From: Burkholderia puraquae
GTDB lineage: Bacteria; Pseudomonadota; Gammaproteobacteria; Burkholderiales; Burkholderiaceae
Length of the DNA stretch: 64,000 bases
Direction of reading: 5' to 3'
Assembly (NCBI RefSeq): GCF_002099195.1
Contig: NZ_NBYX01000001.1
Span: 434,168 to 498,167, forward strand
Positions within the stretch are counted from its first letter, which is position 1, and every line of letters begins with the position of its first letter. The translations under genes were made by a program, and so were the position numbers. Shown piece by piece: positions 27,114 to 37,106 of this stretch. Below the pieces are notes generated by a model. It ran no database searches and was not told where the DNA came from. It worked only from the letters and a program-made list of their open reading frames with translations.

Positions 27114-28610
27114 ATGTCATCCGACTATTCCCTGACTCACCCCTTGAATACCCGCGACGTGCATCGCTGGGATGCCGAACACGATGTCGTGATCGTCGGC
27201 TTCGGCGCGGCCGGCGCCTGCGCGGCGATCGAAGCCGCGAGCGCGGGCGCCGACACGCTGATCGTCGAGCGCGCGTCGAGCTACGGCGGCACGAGCGCAT
27301 TGTCGGGCGGCGAGATCTACCTCGGCGGCAGTGGCGGCACACCCGCGCAGCGGCAGGCCGGCTTTACCGACGACACCGAGGACTTGTACCGCTACCTGAT
27401 GCTGGCCGGCGGCCGCGATGCCGACGACGCGAAGGTGCGGCGCTACGCGAACGAAAGCCTGGCACACCACGACTGGCTCGTCGCGCAGGGCCTCACGTAC
27501 AAGAACACGTTCATCGCCGAGCGGATCGTCGAACCGGAAACCGACGATTGCCTGATCTGGTCGGGCAGCGAGGAAGCCTGGCCGTTCAGCGAGGCCGCGA
27601 AGCCGTGCCCGCGCGGACACACGCCGCAATGGCCGGGCTGGGGCGGCGGGCAGATGCTGATGCGGGTGCTGGCCGAACGCGTGGCGGCGCTTGGCGTCGC
27701 GACGCGCTACGACACGCGCGCGCTCGCGTTGATCGTCGACGACGGCGGCGCGGTGCGTGGCGTCGTGCTGCGCGCGTATGGCGAGACGGCATTCGTCCGG
27801 GCGCGTCGCGCGGTGATCCTGTGCGCGGGCGGCTTCGCGATGAATCGCGACATGGTGCGCCGGCATGCGCCGCAATTCCTGCGCTCGGACGAACCGATCG
27901 GCAGCCCCGGCGACGACGGTTCGGGCATCCTGCTTGGGCAGAGCGCAGGCGGCGCGGCGATCCACATGGACCAGGGCTTCGTCAGCCTGCCGTTCTACGC
28001 GCCCGAATCGCTGATCAAGGGCATCTTCGTGAACGCGCGCGGGCAGCGTTTCATCAACGAGGACGGCTATCACGGCCGCACGGGCCATCACGCATTCCAT
28101 CAGGCCGGCGACCGCATCTACCTGCTCGTCGACCAGGCGACGTACCAGGAGCCGCCCGCGATCGCGCGGATCGGCATCGCGGCGGCCGGCGAAACATGGG
28201 AGGAAGTCGAGCGCGACCTGCAGATGCCGGCCGGCACGCTGACGGCGACCGTCGACGTCTACAACCGCCATGCAGCCGAAGGTGCCGATCCGCTGTTCCA
28301 CAAGGCCAGGAAGTGGCTGCAGCCGCTGGTCGAGCCGCCGTTCGTCGCGCTCGATTGCCGGATCGACTACGCGTTCTATCCGCACTTCACGCTCGGCGGG
28401 CTCGACACGCTGCCGACCGGGCAGGTGGTCGATGCGGCGCGTGCGCCGGTGCCGGGGCTCTATGCGGCCGGCCGCACGACCTGCGGGCTGCCGCGCTGGG
28501 GCGCCGGGTACAGCTCGGGGCTGTCGCTCGCCGACGCGACGTTCTTTGGCCGACAGGCCGGCCGTCACGCTGCACAGGCGGAGTGCGACGCAGTGCGCCG
28601 CGTAGCGTAG
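27114..28610 (+). CDS. FAD-dependent dehydrogenase of the ketosteroid-dehydrogenase/fumarate-reductase class
   Basis: A 498-residue flavoprotein. The FAD-binding loop 'VVIVGFGAAGACAAIEAA' is near residue 26-43, then 'SSYGGTSALSGGEIYLGG', the hallmark of 3-ketosteroid-delta-1/delta-4 dehydrogenases and flavocytochrome-c-type fumarate reductases. 'LYAAGRTTCGLPRWGAGYSSG' with 'LSLADATFFGRQAG' closes the C-terminal FAD site. The enzyme would introduce or remove a C=C next to a carbonyl. The start at 27114 is by family length; no strong ribosome-binding site precedes it. Nearby BaiE-like and HSD-like genes make a steroid- or terpenoid-type ring substrate plausible. Confidence 0.87.
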   Translation: MSSDYSLTHPLNTRDVHRWDAEHDVVIVGFGAAGACAAIEAASAGADTLIVERASSYGGTSALSGGEIYLGGSGGTPAQRQAGFTDDTEDLYRYLMLAGGRDADDAKVRRYANESLAHHDWLVAQGLTYKNTFIAERIVEPETDDCLIWSGSEEAWPFSEAAKPCPRGHTPQWPGWGGGQMLMRVLAERVAALGVATRYDTRALALIVDDGGAVRGVVLRAYGETAFVRARRAVILCAGGFAMNRDMVRRHAPQFLRSDEPIGSPGDDGSGILLGQSAGGAAIHMDQGFVSLPFYAPESLIKGIFVNARGQRFINEDGYHGRTGHHAFHQAGDRIYLLVDQATYQEPPAIARIGIAAAGETWEEVERDLQMPAGTLTATVDVYNRHAAEGADPLFHKARKWLQPLVEPPFVALDCRIDYAFYPHFTLGGLDTLPTGQVVDAARAPVPGLYAAGRTTCGLPRWGAGYSSGLSLADATFFGRQAGRHAAQAECDAVRRVA

Positions 28611-28631
28611 CGTTTGCAGGCCGGAAATGAG

Positions 28632-28672
28632 CGACGCCCCGGGCAATCGCATTGCCCGGGGCGTCGTCGTTT
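28632..28672. terminator. Rho-independent terminator, probably bidirectional
   Basis: A 16-bp perfect stem (28632-28647 with 28651-28666) with loop CGC, followed by TCGTTTC. It lies between the convergent FAD-dehydrogenase and acid-phosphatase genes. Confidence 0.8.
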
Positions 28673-28711
28673 CAACCGGATAAGCAGCCAGGCGGCCGGG
28701 GCAGTCTGCCG

Positions 28712-30376
28712 TCAGCCGAGGTCGAGCGCGTTCGTGAGATCGCCCGGCGGCGTCGCGCCGCGCGCGGCGAACGCCTTGTTGCGCGCGACCACGCCATCGA
28801 GCGGCGCGAGCCCGTGCACGCGGCTGATGAAGCGCAGGATCGAGTTGGTGTCGTACAGCGTGTGATCGACGAAACCCTTCTTCGCGAACGGCGAGATCAC
28901 GAGCGCCGGAATCCGCGAGCCCGGCCCCCAGCGGTCGCCGGCCGGCGGCGCGACGTGATCCCACCAGCCGCCGTTCTCGTCGTGCGTCATCACGATCACG
29001 GTGTTGTCCCATTGCGGCCCGCGCCGGATATGGTCGATCACGGTCGCGATGTGACGGTCGCCCGATTCGATGTCCGCGTAGCCCGCATGCATGTTCAGGT
29101 TGCCCTGCGGCTTGTAGAACGTGACGGCCGGCAGGCGGCCCGCGTCGATGTCGGCGATGAAGTGGTTGGTCGACGGCGCGTCGCCGAGCCCCGCGTCGCG
29201 CAGGTGCTTGCTGCGCGCATCGGTGCCCGGCGCGTAGTTCGCGAAATAGTTGAACGGCTGGTGGTGGTACTGGAAATCGGGCACGGTGCCCGTGTCGCGA
29301 TGCTCGAGCGCGTACTGCCACGCGCCGCTGTACCACGCCCAGTCGACGTTCTTTTCCGACAGGCGGTCGCCGATCGTCGCATGGCCTTGCGGCGGGATCA
29401 CGCGATGATCGGCCGGATCCGCATACGCGGCATTGCCCGGGTCGGCCGGCGGCACGTAGCTCGGCTGGTAGGGCGGCGCCATCGTGTTCACGCCGTAGCC
29501 GTCGGGCGTCAGCGGGCCGTCGACCGCGAACTTCGGCGGGCCGTCGAGCGCGGACGCGGGCGAATCGCTGGCGAGCTTCAGGCGCGTGCCGGCCGGATCG
29601 TCGCCTTCGACCTTCGACAGCAGCTTCGCCGCATGCGGATGCTTGTGCGCGTCCGGATACAGCGGCGGCTGCGCGGAAATCAGGTACATGTGGTTCAGCC
29701 ACGACCCGCCGAAAGCGGCCATGAAGAAGTTGTCGCACAGCGTGTATTGCCGGGCGAGATTCCACAGCCGCAGCGTGTCGGCCGAATTGCGGTAGTGGCC
29801 CATCACGAGGCCGCCCGAATCGGCCCACGCGGCGAACTGGTTGTTGCGGCCGGCCGCGATCTGCATCTGGTTCTGGTAGAAGCGGTGCCACAGGTCGCGC
29901 GTGATCACGCCGTTCGGCAGCGGCTTGCCTTGCGCGTCCGCGATCCGGAATGGCGCATTCGGCAGCTTGTCGATGTCGCGCTCGGCGATCGCGTAGCGCT
30001 TGCCGTCCACTTCCTGCGCCTGCGGCACGAGCCCGCCCCAGATTTTCGGCAGCACGGGCAGCGGCGTCTTGCCGTCGCGATCGAGCTGCTGCGCGTGCTC
30101 GGGACGCACCTCGCTCAGCGGATGGCGCACACCCGGGAAATCGCCGTACAGGTTCGCGAAGCTGCGGTTTTCCGCATAGATCACGACGATGTGGCGCACG
30201 CGCTGGCGCAGCGCTTCGTCGATGCGCAGGTCGGCGGCGGAACGCGGCGCGCTGCCTGCCGTGGTTTCACAGCCGCTGAGCGCGACACCCGCACCGAGCG
30301 CGGCGAGGCCGCCGAGCACACGGCGGCGGTCGGGATCGGCGGGAAGGTCGTCGGGGCGATCGGGGGTGTCGGTCAC
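28712..30376 (-). CDS. acpA: Exported acid phosphatase / phospholipase C-family phosphoesterase
   Basis: A 554-residue protein starting with GTG at 30376, preceded by GAGGAG at suitable spacing. A Tat-type signal ('DPDRRRVLGGLAALGAG') runs into a lipobox-like 'ALSGC', so it may be an exported lipoprotein. The catalytic domain of the AcpA/PlcC phosphoesterase superfamily begins 'HIVVIYAENRSFANLYGDF', with the nucleophile region near Glu-Asn. Later 'MTHDENGGWWDHVAPP' supplies metal/phosphate ligands. It releases phosphate from organic esters in the periplasm or at the surface. A Pho-box-like site lies about 125 bp upstream. Confidence 0.88.
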   Translation of the reverse strand: MTDTPDRPDDLPADPDRRRVLGGLAALGAGVALSGCETTAGSAPRSAADLRIDEALRQRVRHIVVIYAENRSFANLYGDFPGVRHPLSEVRPEHAQQLDRDGKTPLPVLPKIWGGLVPQAQEVDGKRYAIAERDIDKLPNAPFRIADAQGKPLPNGVITRDLWHRFYQNQMQIAAGRNNQFAAWADSGGLVMGHYRNSADTLRLWNLARQYTLCDNFFMAAFGGSWLNHMYLISAQPPLYPDAHKHPHAAKLLSKVEGDDPAGTRLKLASDSPASALDGPPKFAVDGPLTPDGYGVNTMAPPYQPSYVPPADPGNAAYADPADHRVIPPQGHATIGDRLSEKNVDWAWYSGAWQYALEHRDTGTVPDFQYHHQPFNYFANYAPGTDARSKHLRDAGLGDAPSTNHFIADIDAGRLPAVTFYKPQGNLNMHAGYADIESGDRHIATVIDHIRRGPQWDNTVIVMTHDENGGWWDHVAPPAGDRWGPGSRIPALVISPFAKKGFVDHTLYDTNSILRFISRVHGLAPLDGVVARNKAFAARGATPPGDLTNALDLG

Positions 30377-30499
30377 GTCGTGGGCTCCTCGTATGGACGG
30401 GTGGGCGATGTCGTTCGATGTGCGGCAGCGTCGCACAGGCTGCCGCGACGCGGGACGGATGGCAACGGCCGGCGTCGCGCAAAAGCGGGGGTGATTCAG

Positions 30500-30532
30500 C
30501 TGTCACAAAAACGTCACGAACGCGACTATAAC
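30500..30532 (+). promoter_or_regulatory. Candidate Pho box with adjoining -10
   Basis: CTGTCAC (30500-30506), AAAA, ACGTCAC (30511-30517) are two 7-mer direct repeats on an 11-bp period, like the PhoB box CTGTCAT-N4-CTGTCAT. A TATAAC -10 follows after 9 bp (30527-30532), the spacing of PhoB-activated promoters. It points toward the ftsH-like gene (317 bp on), while acpA lies 124 bp away on the other side. Which gene it serves is unclear. Confidence 0.45.
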
Positions 30533-30848
30533 GCGGCATCGGGGGCAGATGATAGGTGTTTGTCGGACGATTCGAGGCGCGCCGCGGGCGATGCGCGACG
30601 CGCGCGCGCGAACTAGACTGGATTCAGGGGCGGCGCGTCGCGGTGCGCCGCCCGGGCGAGGATTGCCCGGCGGCGCCGGCCGACAGCGGCGTCGCGGCGT
30701 CATCGATGCAACGAAACGAGGCGACACAGCGAGACGAAGATGGCGCGGATGAATGCCGCTTCCGCATGGCTGCCGATGCCGTGCACCGCTCGCGCGCGGT
30801 TGCCCGCGTGAGCGCGCGACGCACGGCGCGCACGTCCGGCCCGATGCC

Positions 30849-32831
30849 ATGGACAGGAAATTCGACTACCCGGGATTGCTGATCGCGGCGGGCTTCTTCG
30901 TGCTGTTTGCCGCGCAGTTGCTGATGCTGCATCCGTCGTCGGCGCCGATCGCGTACAGCGATTTTCACCGGCTCGTGGCCGCACGGCTCGTCGACGATCT
31001 CGAAGTCGGCCCCGCGTCGATCTCGGGCACGCTGAAGATGCCGCAGGCCGGCACGATGCTGCCGGCGTCCGAAGCCGCAGCCGTGCAGCAGGCCGGTGCG
31101 CCGTGGCGCTTCACGACCAACCGCGTGACCGACGAGCACCTGACCGACACGCTGACCGCCGCCGGCGTCCGCTATCACGGCGCGCCCGACACGAGCTGGA
31201 TTGCATCGCTTGCGTCGTGGCTGCTGCCGCTCGTGCTGTTCGTATTCATCTGGAACATGATGCTGCGCAAGCGCGGCGGGCTGCAGGATTTCACCGGGAT
31301 GGGCAAGAGCCGGGCGCGTGTGTACGTGCAGCAGGAAACCGGCATCACGTTCGACGATATCGCGGGCATCGATGAAGCGAAGGCCGAGCTGCAGCAGCTC
31401 GTCGCGTTCCTGCGCAACCCCGACCGCTACCAGCGGCTCGGCGGCAAGATTCCGAAGGGCGTGCTCGTGGTCGGCGCGCCGGGCACCGGCAAGACGCTGC
31501 TTGCGCGCGCGGTGGCCGGCGAGGCGGCCGTGCCGTTCTTCTCGATCAGCGGCTCGGCGTTCGTCGAGATGTTCGTCGGCGTCGGCGCGGCGCGCGTGCG
31601 CGACCTGTTCGAGCAGGCGCAGCAGAAGGCGCCGTGCATCGTATTCGTCGACGAGCTCGATGCGCTTGGCAAGGTGCGCGGCGTCGGCCCGATGTCGGGC
31701 AACGATGAACGCGAGCAGACGCTCAACCAGCTACTTGTCGAGATGGACGGCTTCCAGGCCGGCTCCGGCGTGATCATCATGGCCGCGACGAACCGGCCCG
31801 AGATCCTCGATCCGGCGCTGCTGCGGCCGGGCCGCTTCGATCGCCACATCGCGATCGACCGGCCCGACGTGAATGGCCGCCGGCAGATCCTCGGCGTGCA
31901 TGTGAAGCGCGTGAAGCTCGCCGCCGACGTCGATCTCGGCGAACTCGCGTCACGCACGCCGGGCTTCGTCGGCGCGGATCTCGCGAACGTCGTCAATGAG
32001 GCCGCGCTGCATGCGGCCGAACTCGGCAAGCCGGCGATCGGCATGGCCGACTTCGACGAGGCGATCGACCGCGCGATGACAGGCCTCGAGCGCAAGAGCC
32101 GCGTGATGAACGCCCAGGAGAAGCTGACCATCGCGTATCACGAAGCCGGCCATGCGCTCGTCGCGGAAAGCCGCGTGCATTGCGATCCGGTGAAGAAAGT
32201 GTCGATCATTCCGCGCGGAGTCGCGGCGCTCGGCTATACGCAACAGGTGCCGACCGAGGATCGCTACGTGTTGCGCAGGAGCGAGCTGCTCGACCGGATC
32301 GATGCGCTGCTCGGCGGGCGGGTTGCCGAAGAACTCGTGTTCGGCGACGTGTCGACGGGCGCGCAGAACGATCTCGAACGCGCGACCGCGATGGCGCGCC
32401 ACATGGTCATGCAGTACGGGATGAGCGAGAAGATCGGGCTCGTGACCTTCGATGACGGCGACACGCGTACCGGCATGCCGGGCGTATGGCATGCGGGCGA
32501 CGGCCGCTGCAGCGAGCACACCGCGCGGATGATCGACGACGAGGTGCATGCGTTGCTGACCGACGCGCATGCGCGTGTCGCGGCTACGCTTGGCGAACGT
32601 CGCGACGCGCTCGAGCGGATCGCGCAACGGTTGCTCGCGTGCGAGGTGCTCGAACGCGACACGTTGCAGGCGCTGATCGACGGGCGTGTCGAACCGTCGT
32701 CCGCAGTGGCGCCGGCGGCAGCGCCGGACGATGACGCCGGCGCCCGCGGCGGCACGATCGAAACGGACCACGCGTCCGCGGTCGAGCGCGATTTCGTCGC
32801 GTACGGGCCGCCGCGCGAACCCGAGCGCTGA
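30849..32831 (+). CDS. FtsH-family ATP-dependent membrane zinc protease (second-copy type)
   Basis: A 660-residue AAA protease: membrane helix 10-27, periplasmic domain, helix 118-138, Walker A GAPGTGKT (209-216), Walker B 'IVFVDELDA' (264-272), second region of homology '[20 protein letters not shown]' (312-331), and zinc motif HEAGH (431-435). All catalytic elements are present, so it should degrade membrane and cytosolic substrates. The periplasmic domain is short and the gene is not beside rrmJ/folP, where the housekeeping ftsH usually lies, so it is likely a paralogue. Followed by an OsmC-type gene 123 bp on. Confidence 0.92.
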   Translation: MDRKFDYPGLLIAAGFFVLFAAQLLMLHPSSAPIAYSDFHRLVAARLVDDLEVGPASISGTLKMPQAGTMLPASEAAAVQQAGAPWRFTTNRVTDEHLTDTLTAAGVRYHGAPDTSWIASLASWLLPLVLFVFIWNMMLRKRGGLQDFTGMGKSRARVYVQQETGITFDDIAGIDEAKAELQQLVAFLRNPDRYQRLGGKIPKGVLVVGAPGTGKTLLARAVAGEAAVPFFSISGSAFVEMFVGVGAARVRDLFEQAQQKAPCIVFVDELDALGKVRGVGPMSGNDEREQTLNQLLVEMDGFQAGSGVIIMAATNRPEILDPALLRPGRFDRHIAIDRPDVNGRRQILGVHVKRVKLAADVDLGELASRTPGFVGADLANVVNEAALHAAELGKPAIGMADFDEAIDRAMTGLERKSRVMNAQEKLTIAYHEAGHALVAESRVHCDPVKKVSIIPRGVAALGYTQQVPTEDRYVLRRSELLDRIDALLGGRVAEELVFGDVSTGAQNDLERATAMARHMVMQYGMSEKIGLVTFDDGDTRTGMPGVWHAGDGRCSEHTARMIDDEVHALLTDAHARVAATLGERRDALERIAQRLLACEVLERDTLQALIDGRVEPSSAVAPAAAPDDDAGARGGTIETDHASAVERDFVAYGPPREPER

Positions 32832-32901
32832 AGTCCGAGCCTCGAGCGCTGCCGGCGGGCCGCCATGACCGCGTCGCGCCGGGGCTGCCACTCACTTGTG
32901 T

Positions 32902-32932
32902 CGGCGCGGCGTCGCGCCGGCCGTCTTTTTCC
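32902..32932 (+). terminator. Possible terminator after the ftsH-like gene
   Basis: CGGCGCG (32902-32908) pairs with CGCGCCG (32913-32919), with the T-run beginning six bases later. Weak, and it lies directly before the OsmC gene. Confidence 0.35.
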
Positions 32933-32954
32933 TCTTTCCAGTCACGGAGTCGCC

Positions 32955-33422
32955 ATGAGCGAGGCGCACGTATCGGTCGATGCCGCGCAGCACGCGCGTT
33001 TCAGTTTCGAGGTCACGTTTGTCGGCACCGATCTCTCGCCGGTGCTGACCGACGAGCCGCCGCCGCTCGGCGCCGGCCGCGGCCCGAACCCCGTCCGGCT
33101 GCTGGCCGCGGCGGTCGCCAGCTGTCTCGCGGCGAGCCTGCTGTTCGCGCTCGAGAAACAGCGCGTCGATCCGCAGCCGGTGGCTGCGCATATCGACGTC
33201 GACATGGAGCAGAACGATGCGGGGAGGGTGCGGGTCGGCGCAATGGCCGTGACGCTGTCGGTCGGCAAGGCGTGGGCCGATCTCGCGGCGGCGACACGCA
33301 TGCTTCACCGGTTCGACGCGTATTGCGTGGTGACCGAGAGCATGCGCGACGGCATACCGATCTCGGTGGCGGTGCAGGACGTGAACGGTACGGTGCTCGA
33401 CCGCGAGACGACCGGCGTGTGA
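32955..33422 (+). CDS. OsmC-family peroxidase
   Basis: A 155-residue OsmC/Ohr-fold protein. The two redox cysteines are present, in 'AVASCLAASLLFALEK' and 'RFDAYCVVTESMRDGIPISV', as in thiol peroxidases that reduce organic hydroperoxides. The start at 32955 follows CGGAG. It is convergent with otsA, stops 7 bp apart, and lies downstream of the ftsH-like protease, a stress-response neighbourhood. Confidence 0.87.
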   Translation: MSEAHVSVDAAQHARFSFEVTFVGTDLSPVLTDEPPPLGAGRGPNPVRLLAAAVASCLAASLLFALEKQRVDPQPVAAHIDVDMEQNDAGRVRVGAMAVTLSVGKAWADLAAATRMLHRFDAYCVVTESMRDGIPISVAVQDVNGTVLDRETTGV

Positions 33423-33429
33423 GCGCGCG

Positions 33430-34836
33430 TCAGGATTCGGTCGCGGCCGCGACTTCGGCCGCTTCGGTGAGCGCGTCGAGAAAGCGCGTGCGCCACCAGT
33501 GCACGTCGGTCTTGCGCACGATCGCCATCAGCGCCGCGTGACGCTGGCGACGCTCTTCGAGCGGCATCGCGAGCGCGCGCTGGATCGCCTGCGCGGTGCC
33601 TTGCGTGTCGTACGGATTGACGAGCAGCGCCGATTTCAACTGCTCGGCCGCGCCGGCGAAGCGCGACAGCACCAGCACGCCCGGGTCGGCTGCGTCCTGC
33701 GCGGCGAGAAACTCTTTCGCGACGAGATTCATCCCGTCGCGCAGCGGCGTGACGAGCGCGACGCGGCTCGCGCGGTAGAGGCCCGGCAAGCGCTTGCGAG
33801 CGACGGTGCGGTGAATGTAGCGCATCGGCATCCATTCGAGTTCGCCGTAGTCGCCGTTGATCGCGCCGCACAGGCTGTCCATCTCGCGCCGCAGGTCGTC
33901 GTATGCGCCGAGGTCCTCGCGGCTCGGCGCGGCGATCTGGATCAGCGTCGCGCGGTCGCGGTTCTCCGGATACTGCTCGAGCAACTGGCGGAACGCATGC
34001 ACGCGCTGCGGCAGCCCCTTCGTGTAGTCGAGCCGGTCGACGCCGACCAGCAGCTGGCGGCGCGAATATTCATCGCGCATGCGCTCGAACATGTCGATGC
34101 CGTCGCGATCGCGTGCGAGCGATTCGAACTCGTCGACGTTGATGCCGATCGGAAATGCGCCGGCCGACAGCGTGCGGCCGAACGCGCGCAGGCGGCCGTC
34201 GGGCAGCCGTGCGGCGCCGGCTTCCGCTTCGACGTAATGCTCGAAGTGGAGCAGATCCGACTCGGTCTGGAAGCCGACGAGATCGTACGCGAACAGCGAG
34301 CGCATCAGCCATTCGTGTTCCGGGATCGCGGCCATGATCGGCGGCGGCGGCATCGGGATGTGCAGGAAGAAGCCGATCGGATTCCTGCAGCCCATCGCGC
34401 GCAACTCGGCGGCGAGCGGAATCAGCTGGTAGTCGTGGACCCAGATGGTGTCGTCGGGCCGCAGCAGCGTGCTCAGCTTGCGCGCGAACAGCTGGTTGAC
34501 GCGCCGGTAGCCATCGGCGAAGCGGCGGTCGAACTGCGCGAGATCGAGCCGGTAGTGAAACACCGGCCACAGCACGTTGTTCGAATAACCGAGGTAATAC
34601 GCGTCGTAATCCTGCGGGTCGAGATCGATCGTCGCGAGCTGGATGCCGCCGACGTTCTGGATTTGCACCTCGTCGCCATGCGCGGGCTGATCGTCGCCGC
34701 CGCGCAACCGGCCGCTCCAGCCGAACCAGACGCCGCCGGATTCCTGCAGGCTGTCTTTCACGGCGACGGCGAGCCCGCCGGCCGCGGCTTTACGTGGATC
34801 TGCAATGCGATTGGATACGACGACGAGTCGGCTCAC
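33430..34836 (-). CDS. otsA: Trehalose-6-phosphate synthase
   Basis: A 468-residue GT20 glycosyltransferase joining UDP-glucose and glucose-6-phosphate to trehalose-6-phosphate for osmotic and desiccation protection. GTG at 34836 preceded by AGGAG is the start, giving 'VSRLVVVSNRIADPRKAAAG'. Conserved features include 'GVWFGWSG', 'NNVLWPVFHYR', 'WVHDYQLIPLA', the 'VDRLDYTKGLPQR' block and 'PLRDGMNLVAKEF'. Length matches E. coli OtsA. No otsB lies in the window. Confidence 0.95.
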   Translation of the reverse strand: MSRLVVVSNRIADPRKAAAGGLAVAVKDSLQESGGVWFGWSGRLRGGDDQPAHGDEVQIQNVGGIQLATIDLDPQDYDAYYLGYSNNVLWPVFHYRLDLAQFDRRFADGYRRVNQLFARKLSTLLRPDDTIWVHDYQLIPLAAELRAMGCRNPIGFFLHIPMPPPPIMAAIPEHEWLMRSLFAYDLVGFQTESDLLHFEHYVEAEAGAARLPDGRLRAFGRTLSAGAFPIGINVDEFESLARDRDGIDMFERMRDEYSRRQLLVGVDRLDYTKGLPQRVHAFRQLLEQYPENRDRATLIQIAAPSREDLGAYDDLRREMDSLCGAINGDYGELEWMPMRYIHRTVARKRLPGLYRASRVALVTPLRDGMNLVAKEFLAAQDAADPGVLVLSRFAGAAEQLKSALLVNPYDTQGTAQAIQRALAMPLEERRQRHAALMAIVRKTDVHWWRTRFLDALTEAAEVAAATES

Positions 34837-35471
34837 CAGTTCTCCTGACGATTGTTGGGGGATGGTTCGTGCGGCCGTGGCGCGAGAAGCGGACGCCGCC
34901 ATCGACGCGCGCTGCGCGCAGCGATGGGGCCGCAATGCGATCGGACGGGAGTCAGGGCACGCGATTCGCCGTCCGAACGGGGAGTGCTTTTTTTAGGATA
35001 CTCGTCATTCGTGCGTTTTAAAAGTCTGCATCGGCGAGCGATGCGCGGGTGAATGCAGCACGATCTCCATGTCGTCGGTGTGGCAGCGCACGATACATGG
35101 GCGGGAGCGAAACTTGCGCGACGCTGCAAACGCAGCGTGCGCCATGCCCTGCGGAGGAGGGCGCATCTTGCGCGATCGTTCGTGACGATGCGCATTGCCC
35201 GACACAGGCACGATGCTGCGCCGGTCGGTAGAAACGACCGTCGACGATCGCGCTACGCCGACGTACGTGCTACACGCACGCGTGCCGCGAACGCGCCACG
35301 CGAATCGGCGAAGCGCGACGTCGTGCGTGAGAACAGGCCACGCCGGACGGCGACGATGCACAGCCGCACCGCGTGCCGCGTGCGGCCGCGCATCGTGCGG
35401 TGCGCGCAAGCGTGACGACGCAGGCGGGGCGGCGGAACAGTGTGCGCATCGTCGTCTCCTTGCGGCATCCG
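34837..35471. other. Intergenic region between otsA and chemoreceptor gene
   Basis: About 630 bp with only Arg/Ala-rich open frames typical of non-coding high-GC DNA. It should contain the otsA promoter. I support no gene here. Confidence 0.4.
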
Positions 35472-37106
35472 TTACGCGGTGGCCGGTTGCCAGTGATGCG
35501 CGGCGGGCGCTTGCGCGTACGCGTTCGGCGGCGTCGCGTGCGTGCCGGACGGCATCCGGAACGCGGCGACCGTTTCGGACAGCTCGCGGCCTTGCGCCTC
35601 GAGCGACTTCGATGCGGCCGCGGCCTGCTCGACGAGCGCCGCGTTCTGCTGCGTCGTCTCGTCCATCTGCGTGATCGTCAGGTTCACCTGGTCGATGCCG
35701 CGGCTCTGTTCGGCCGACGCGGCCGCGATCTCGCCCATGATGTCCGTCACGCGCGCAACGGCCTGCGTGACGTCCGACATCGTCTTGCCGGCTTCGCCGG
35801 CGAGCGCCGAGCCGTCGCGGATCGTCTGCACCGATGCGGAGATCAGCTCCTTGATCTCCTTCGCCGCCGTCGACGAGCGCTGGGCGAGACTGCGCACCTC
35901 GCTTGCCACGACCGCGAAGCCGCGGCCCTGTTCGCCCGCACGCGCCGCTTCGACGGCCGCATTCAGCGCGAGGATGTTGGTCTGGAACGCGATGCCTTCG
36001 ATGATGCCCGTGATGTCGGCGATCTTCGACGAGCTGTGGCCGATCTCCGTCATCGTGTCGACCACGCGGCCGACCACCGAGCTGCCGCGATGCGCGACGT
36101 CCGATGCGTTCGCGGCGAGCGTGCTCGCCTGTTGCGCGTTCTCCGCGTTCAGCCGCACCGTCGACGTGAATTCCTCCATCGTCGCGGCGGTTTCCTGCAG
36201 CGACGCGGCCTGTTCCTCGGTGCGCTGGCTCAGGTCGAGGTTGCCCGACGCGATCTCGCTTACCGCATGCGCGATGCTGTTCGACGAATCGCGCACACGG
36301 CCGACGATGCCGATCAACCGCTCGTTCATCGTCCGCAGCGCTTCGAGCAGATCGCGCGTCTCGTCGTTGCCGCTCACGTGGATGCGGCTGCCGAGATCGC
36401 CGTTCGCGACCGTGCGCGCGACGTCCACGGCCGAACCGATCGGCACCGTGATCTTGCGCGTCAGCCACAGGCCGCCGCAGACCGCGACCGCGACAGCGAT
36501 CAGGCAGATGCCGGCCAGCAGGTTGCGCTCCATCGCATAGCGATCCGCGAATTGCTGCGCGATCGCGAGTTCGCGTTCATGCGTATAGGTCGCGTATGCG
36601 TCGGTCGCGCGCACCAGCTGCGCGAGCAGCGGCCGGCAGTGGTCGTCGATGTCGGCGGTCGCCTCGTCTTTCTTGCCGGCCTGCGCGAGCCCGACGATGC
36701 GCAGCGCGACGGGCCCGTAGCTGCCTTCGATGCGCACGATGTCGGCCACCAGTTCGCGCGCGCGATCGGAGCTGTCGGTCGCGTTCGCCATCATCTCCTT
36801 GAGCTTCGAGAGACGCTCCTGCACGTCCTTGTGCGCCTGGTTCACCTCGGCCAGCTCGAGCTCGAGGTCGGACGGCTTGGTCACGAGCACGAGGTTGCGC
36901 GCGGCGATCGCGCGCCGGTCGACTGCCGTGCGGATCTGCGCGGACAGGTTCGCCCGCGCGTTGACGCCGTTCATGTAGCGGGAAAACTCGGCGTTCGTGT
37001 CGGATAGCGCCTTGAGTGCCATGCCCGACACGATTACGACAACCGCGGCGAGCAGGCCGAAGCCGCCTAGGAGTTTTGTTCTGATACTCATTCTGGCGAT
37101 TTTCAC
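35472..37106 (-). CDS. Methyl-accepting chemotaxis protein
   Basis: A 544-residue chemoreceptor: TM1 (about 10-31), a four-helix-bundle periplasmic sensor (about 35-190), TM2 (about 197-215), a HAMP domain ('TRKITVPIGSAVDVARTVAN', about 216-268), and a cytoplasmic signalling domain. The hairpin tip contains 'GIAFQTNILALNAAVEAARA'. The C-terminus is proline/alanine-rich without an NWETF-type pentapeptide. It signals to CheA/CheW; ligand unknown. ATG at 37106 or at 37091 ('MSIRTKLLGG') could be used. Confidence 0.94.
   Translation of the reverse strand: MKIARMSIRTKLLGGFGLLAAVVVIVSGMALKALSDTNAEFSRYMNGVNARANLSAQIRTAVDRRAIAARNLVLVTKPSDLELELAEVNQAHKDVQERLSKLKEMMANATDSSDRARELVADIVRIEGSYGPVALRIVGLAQAGKKDEATADIDDHCRPLLAQLVRATDAYATYTHERELAIAQQFADRYAMERNLLAGICLIAVAVAVCGGLWLTRKITVPIGSAVDVARTVANGDLGSRIHVSGNDETRDLLEALRTMNERLIGIVGRVRDSSNSIAHAVSEIASGNLDLSQRTEEQAASLQETAATMEEFTSTVRLNAENAQQASTLAANASDVAHRGSSVVGRVVDTMTEIGHSSSKIADITGIIEGIAFQTNILALNAAVEAARAGEQGRGFAVVASEVRSLAQRSSTAAKEIKELISASVQTIRDGSALAGEAGKTMSDVTQAVARVTDIMGEIAAASAEQSRGIDQVNLTITQMDETTQQNAALVEQAAAASKSLEAQGRELSETVAAFRMPSGTHATPPNAYAQAPAAHHWQPATA

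Noticed and set aside
27117..29891. 924-codon open frame on the minus strand
   Set aside because: It runs antisense to the FAD dehydrogenase and through the phosphatase in another frame; Arg/Ala/Pro-rich and without family motifs. Artefact of GC-rich DNA.
35053..35415. 120-codon open frame between otsA and the chemoreceptor gene
   Set aside because: Arg-rich, no ribosome-binding site, no domain; typical non-coding frame.
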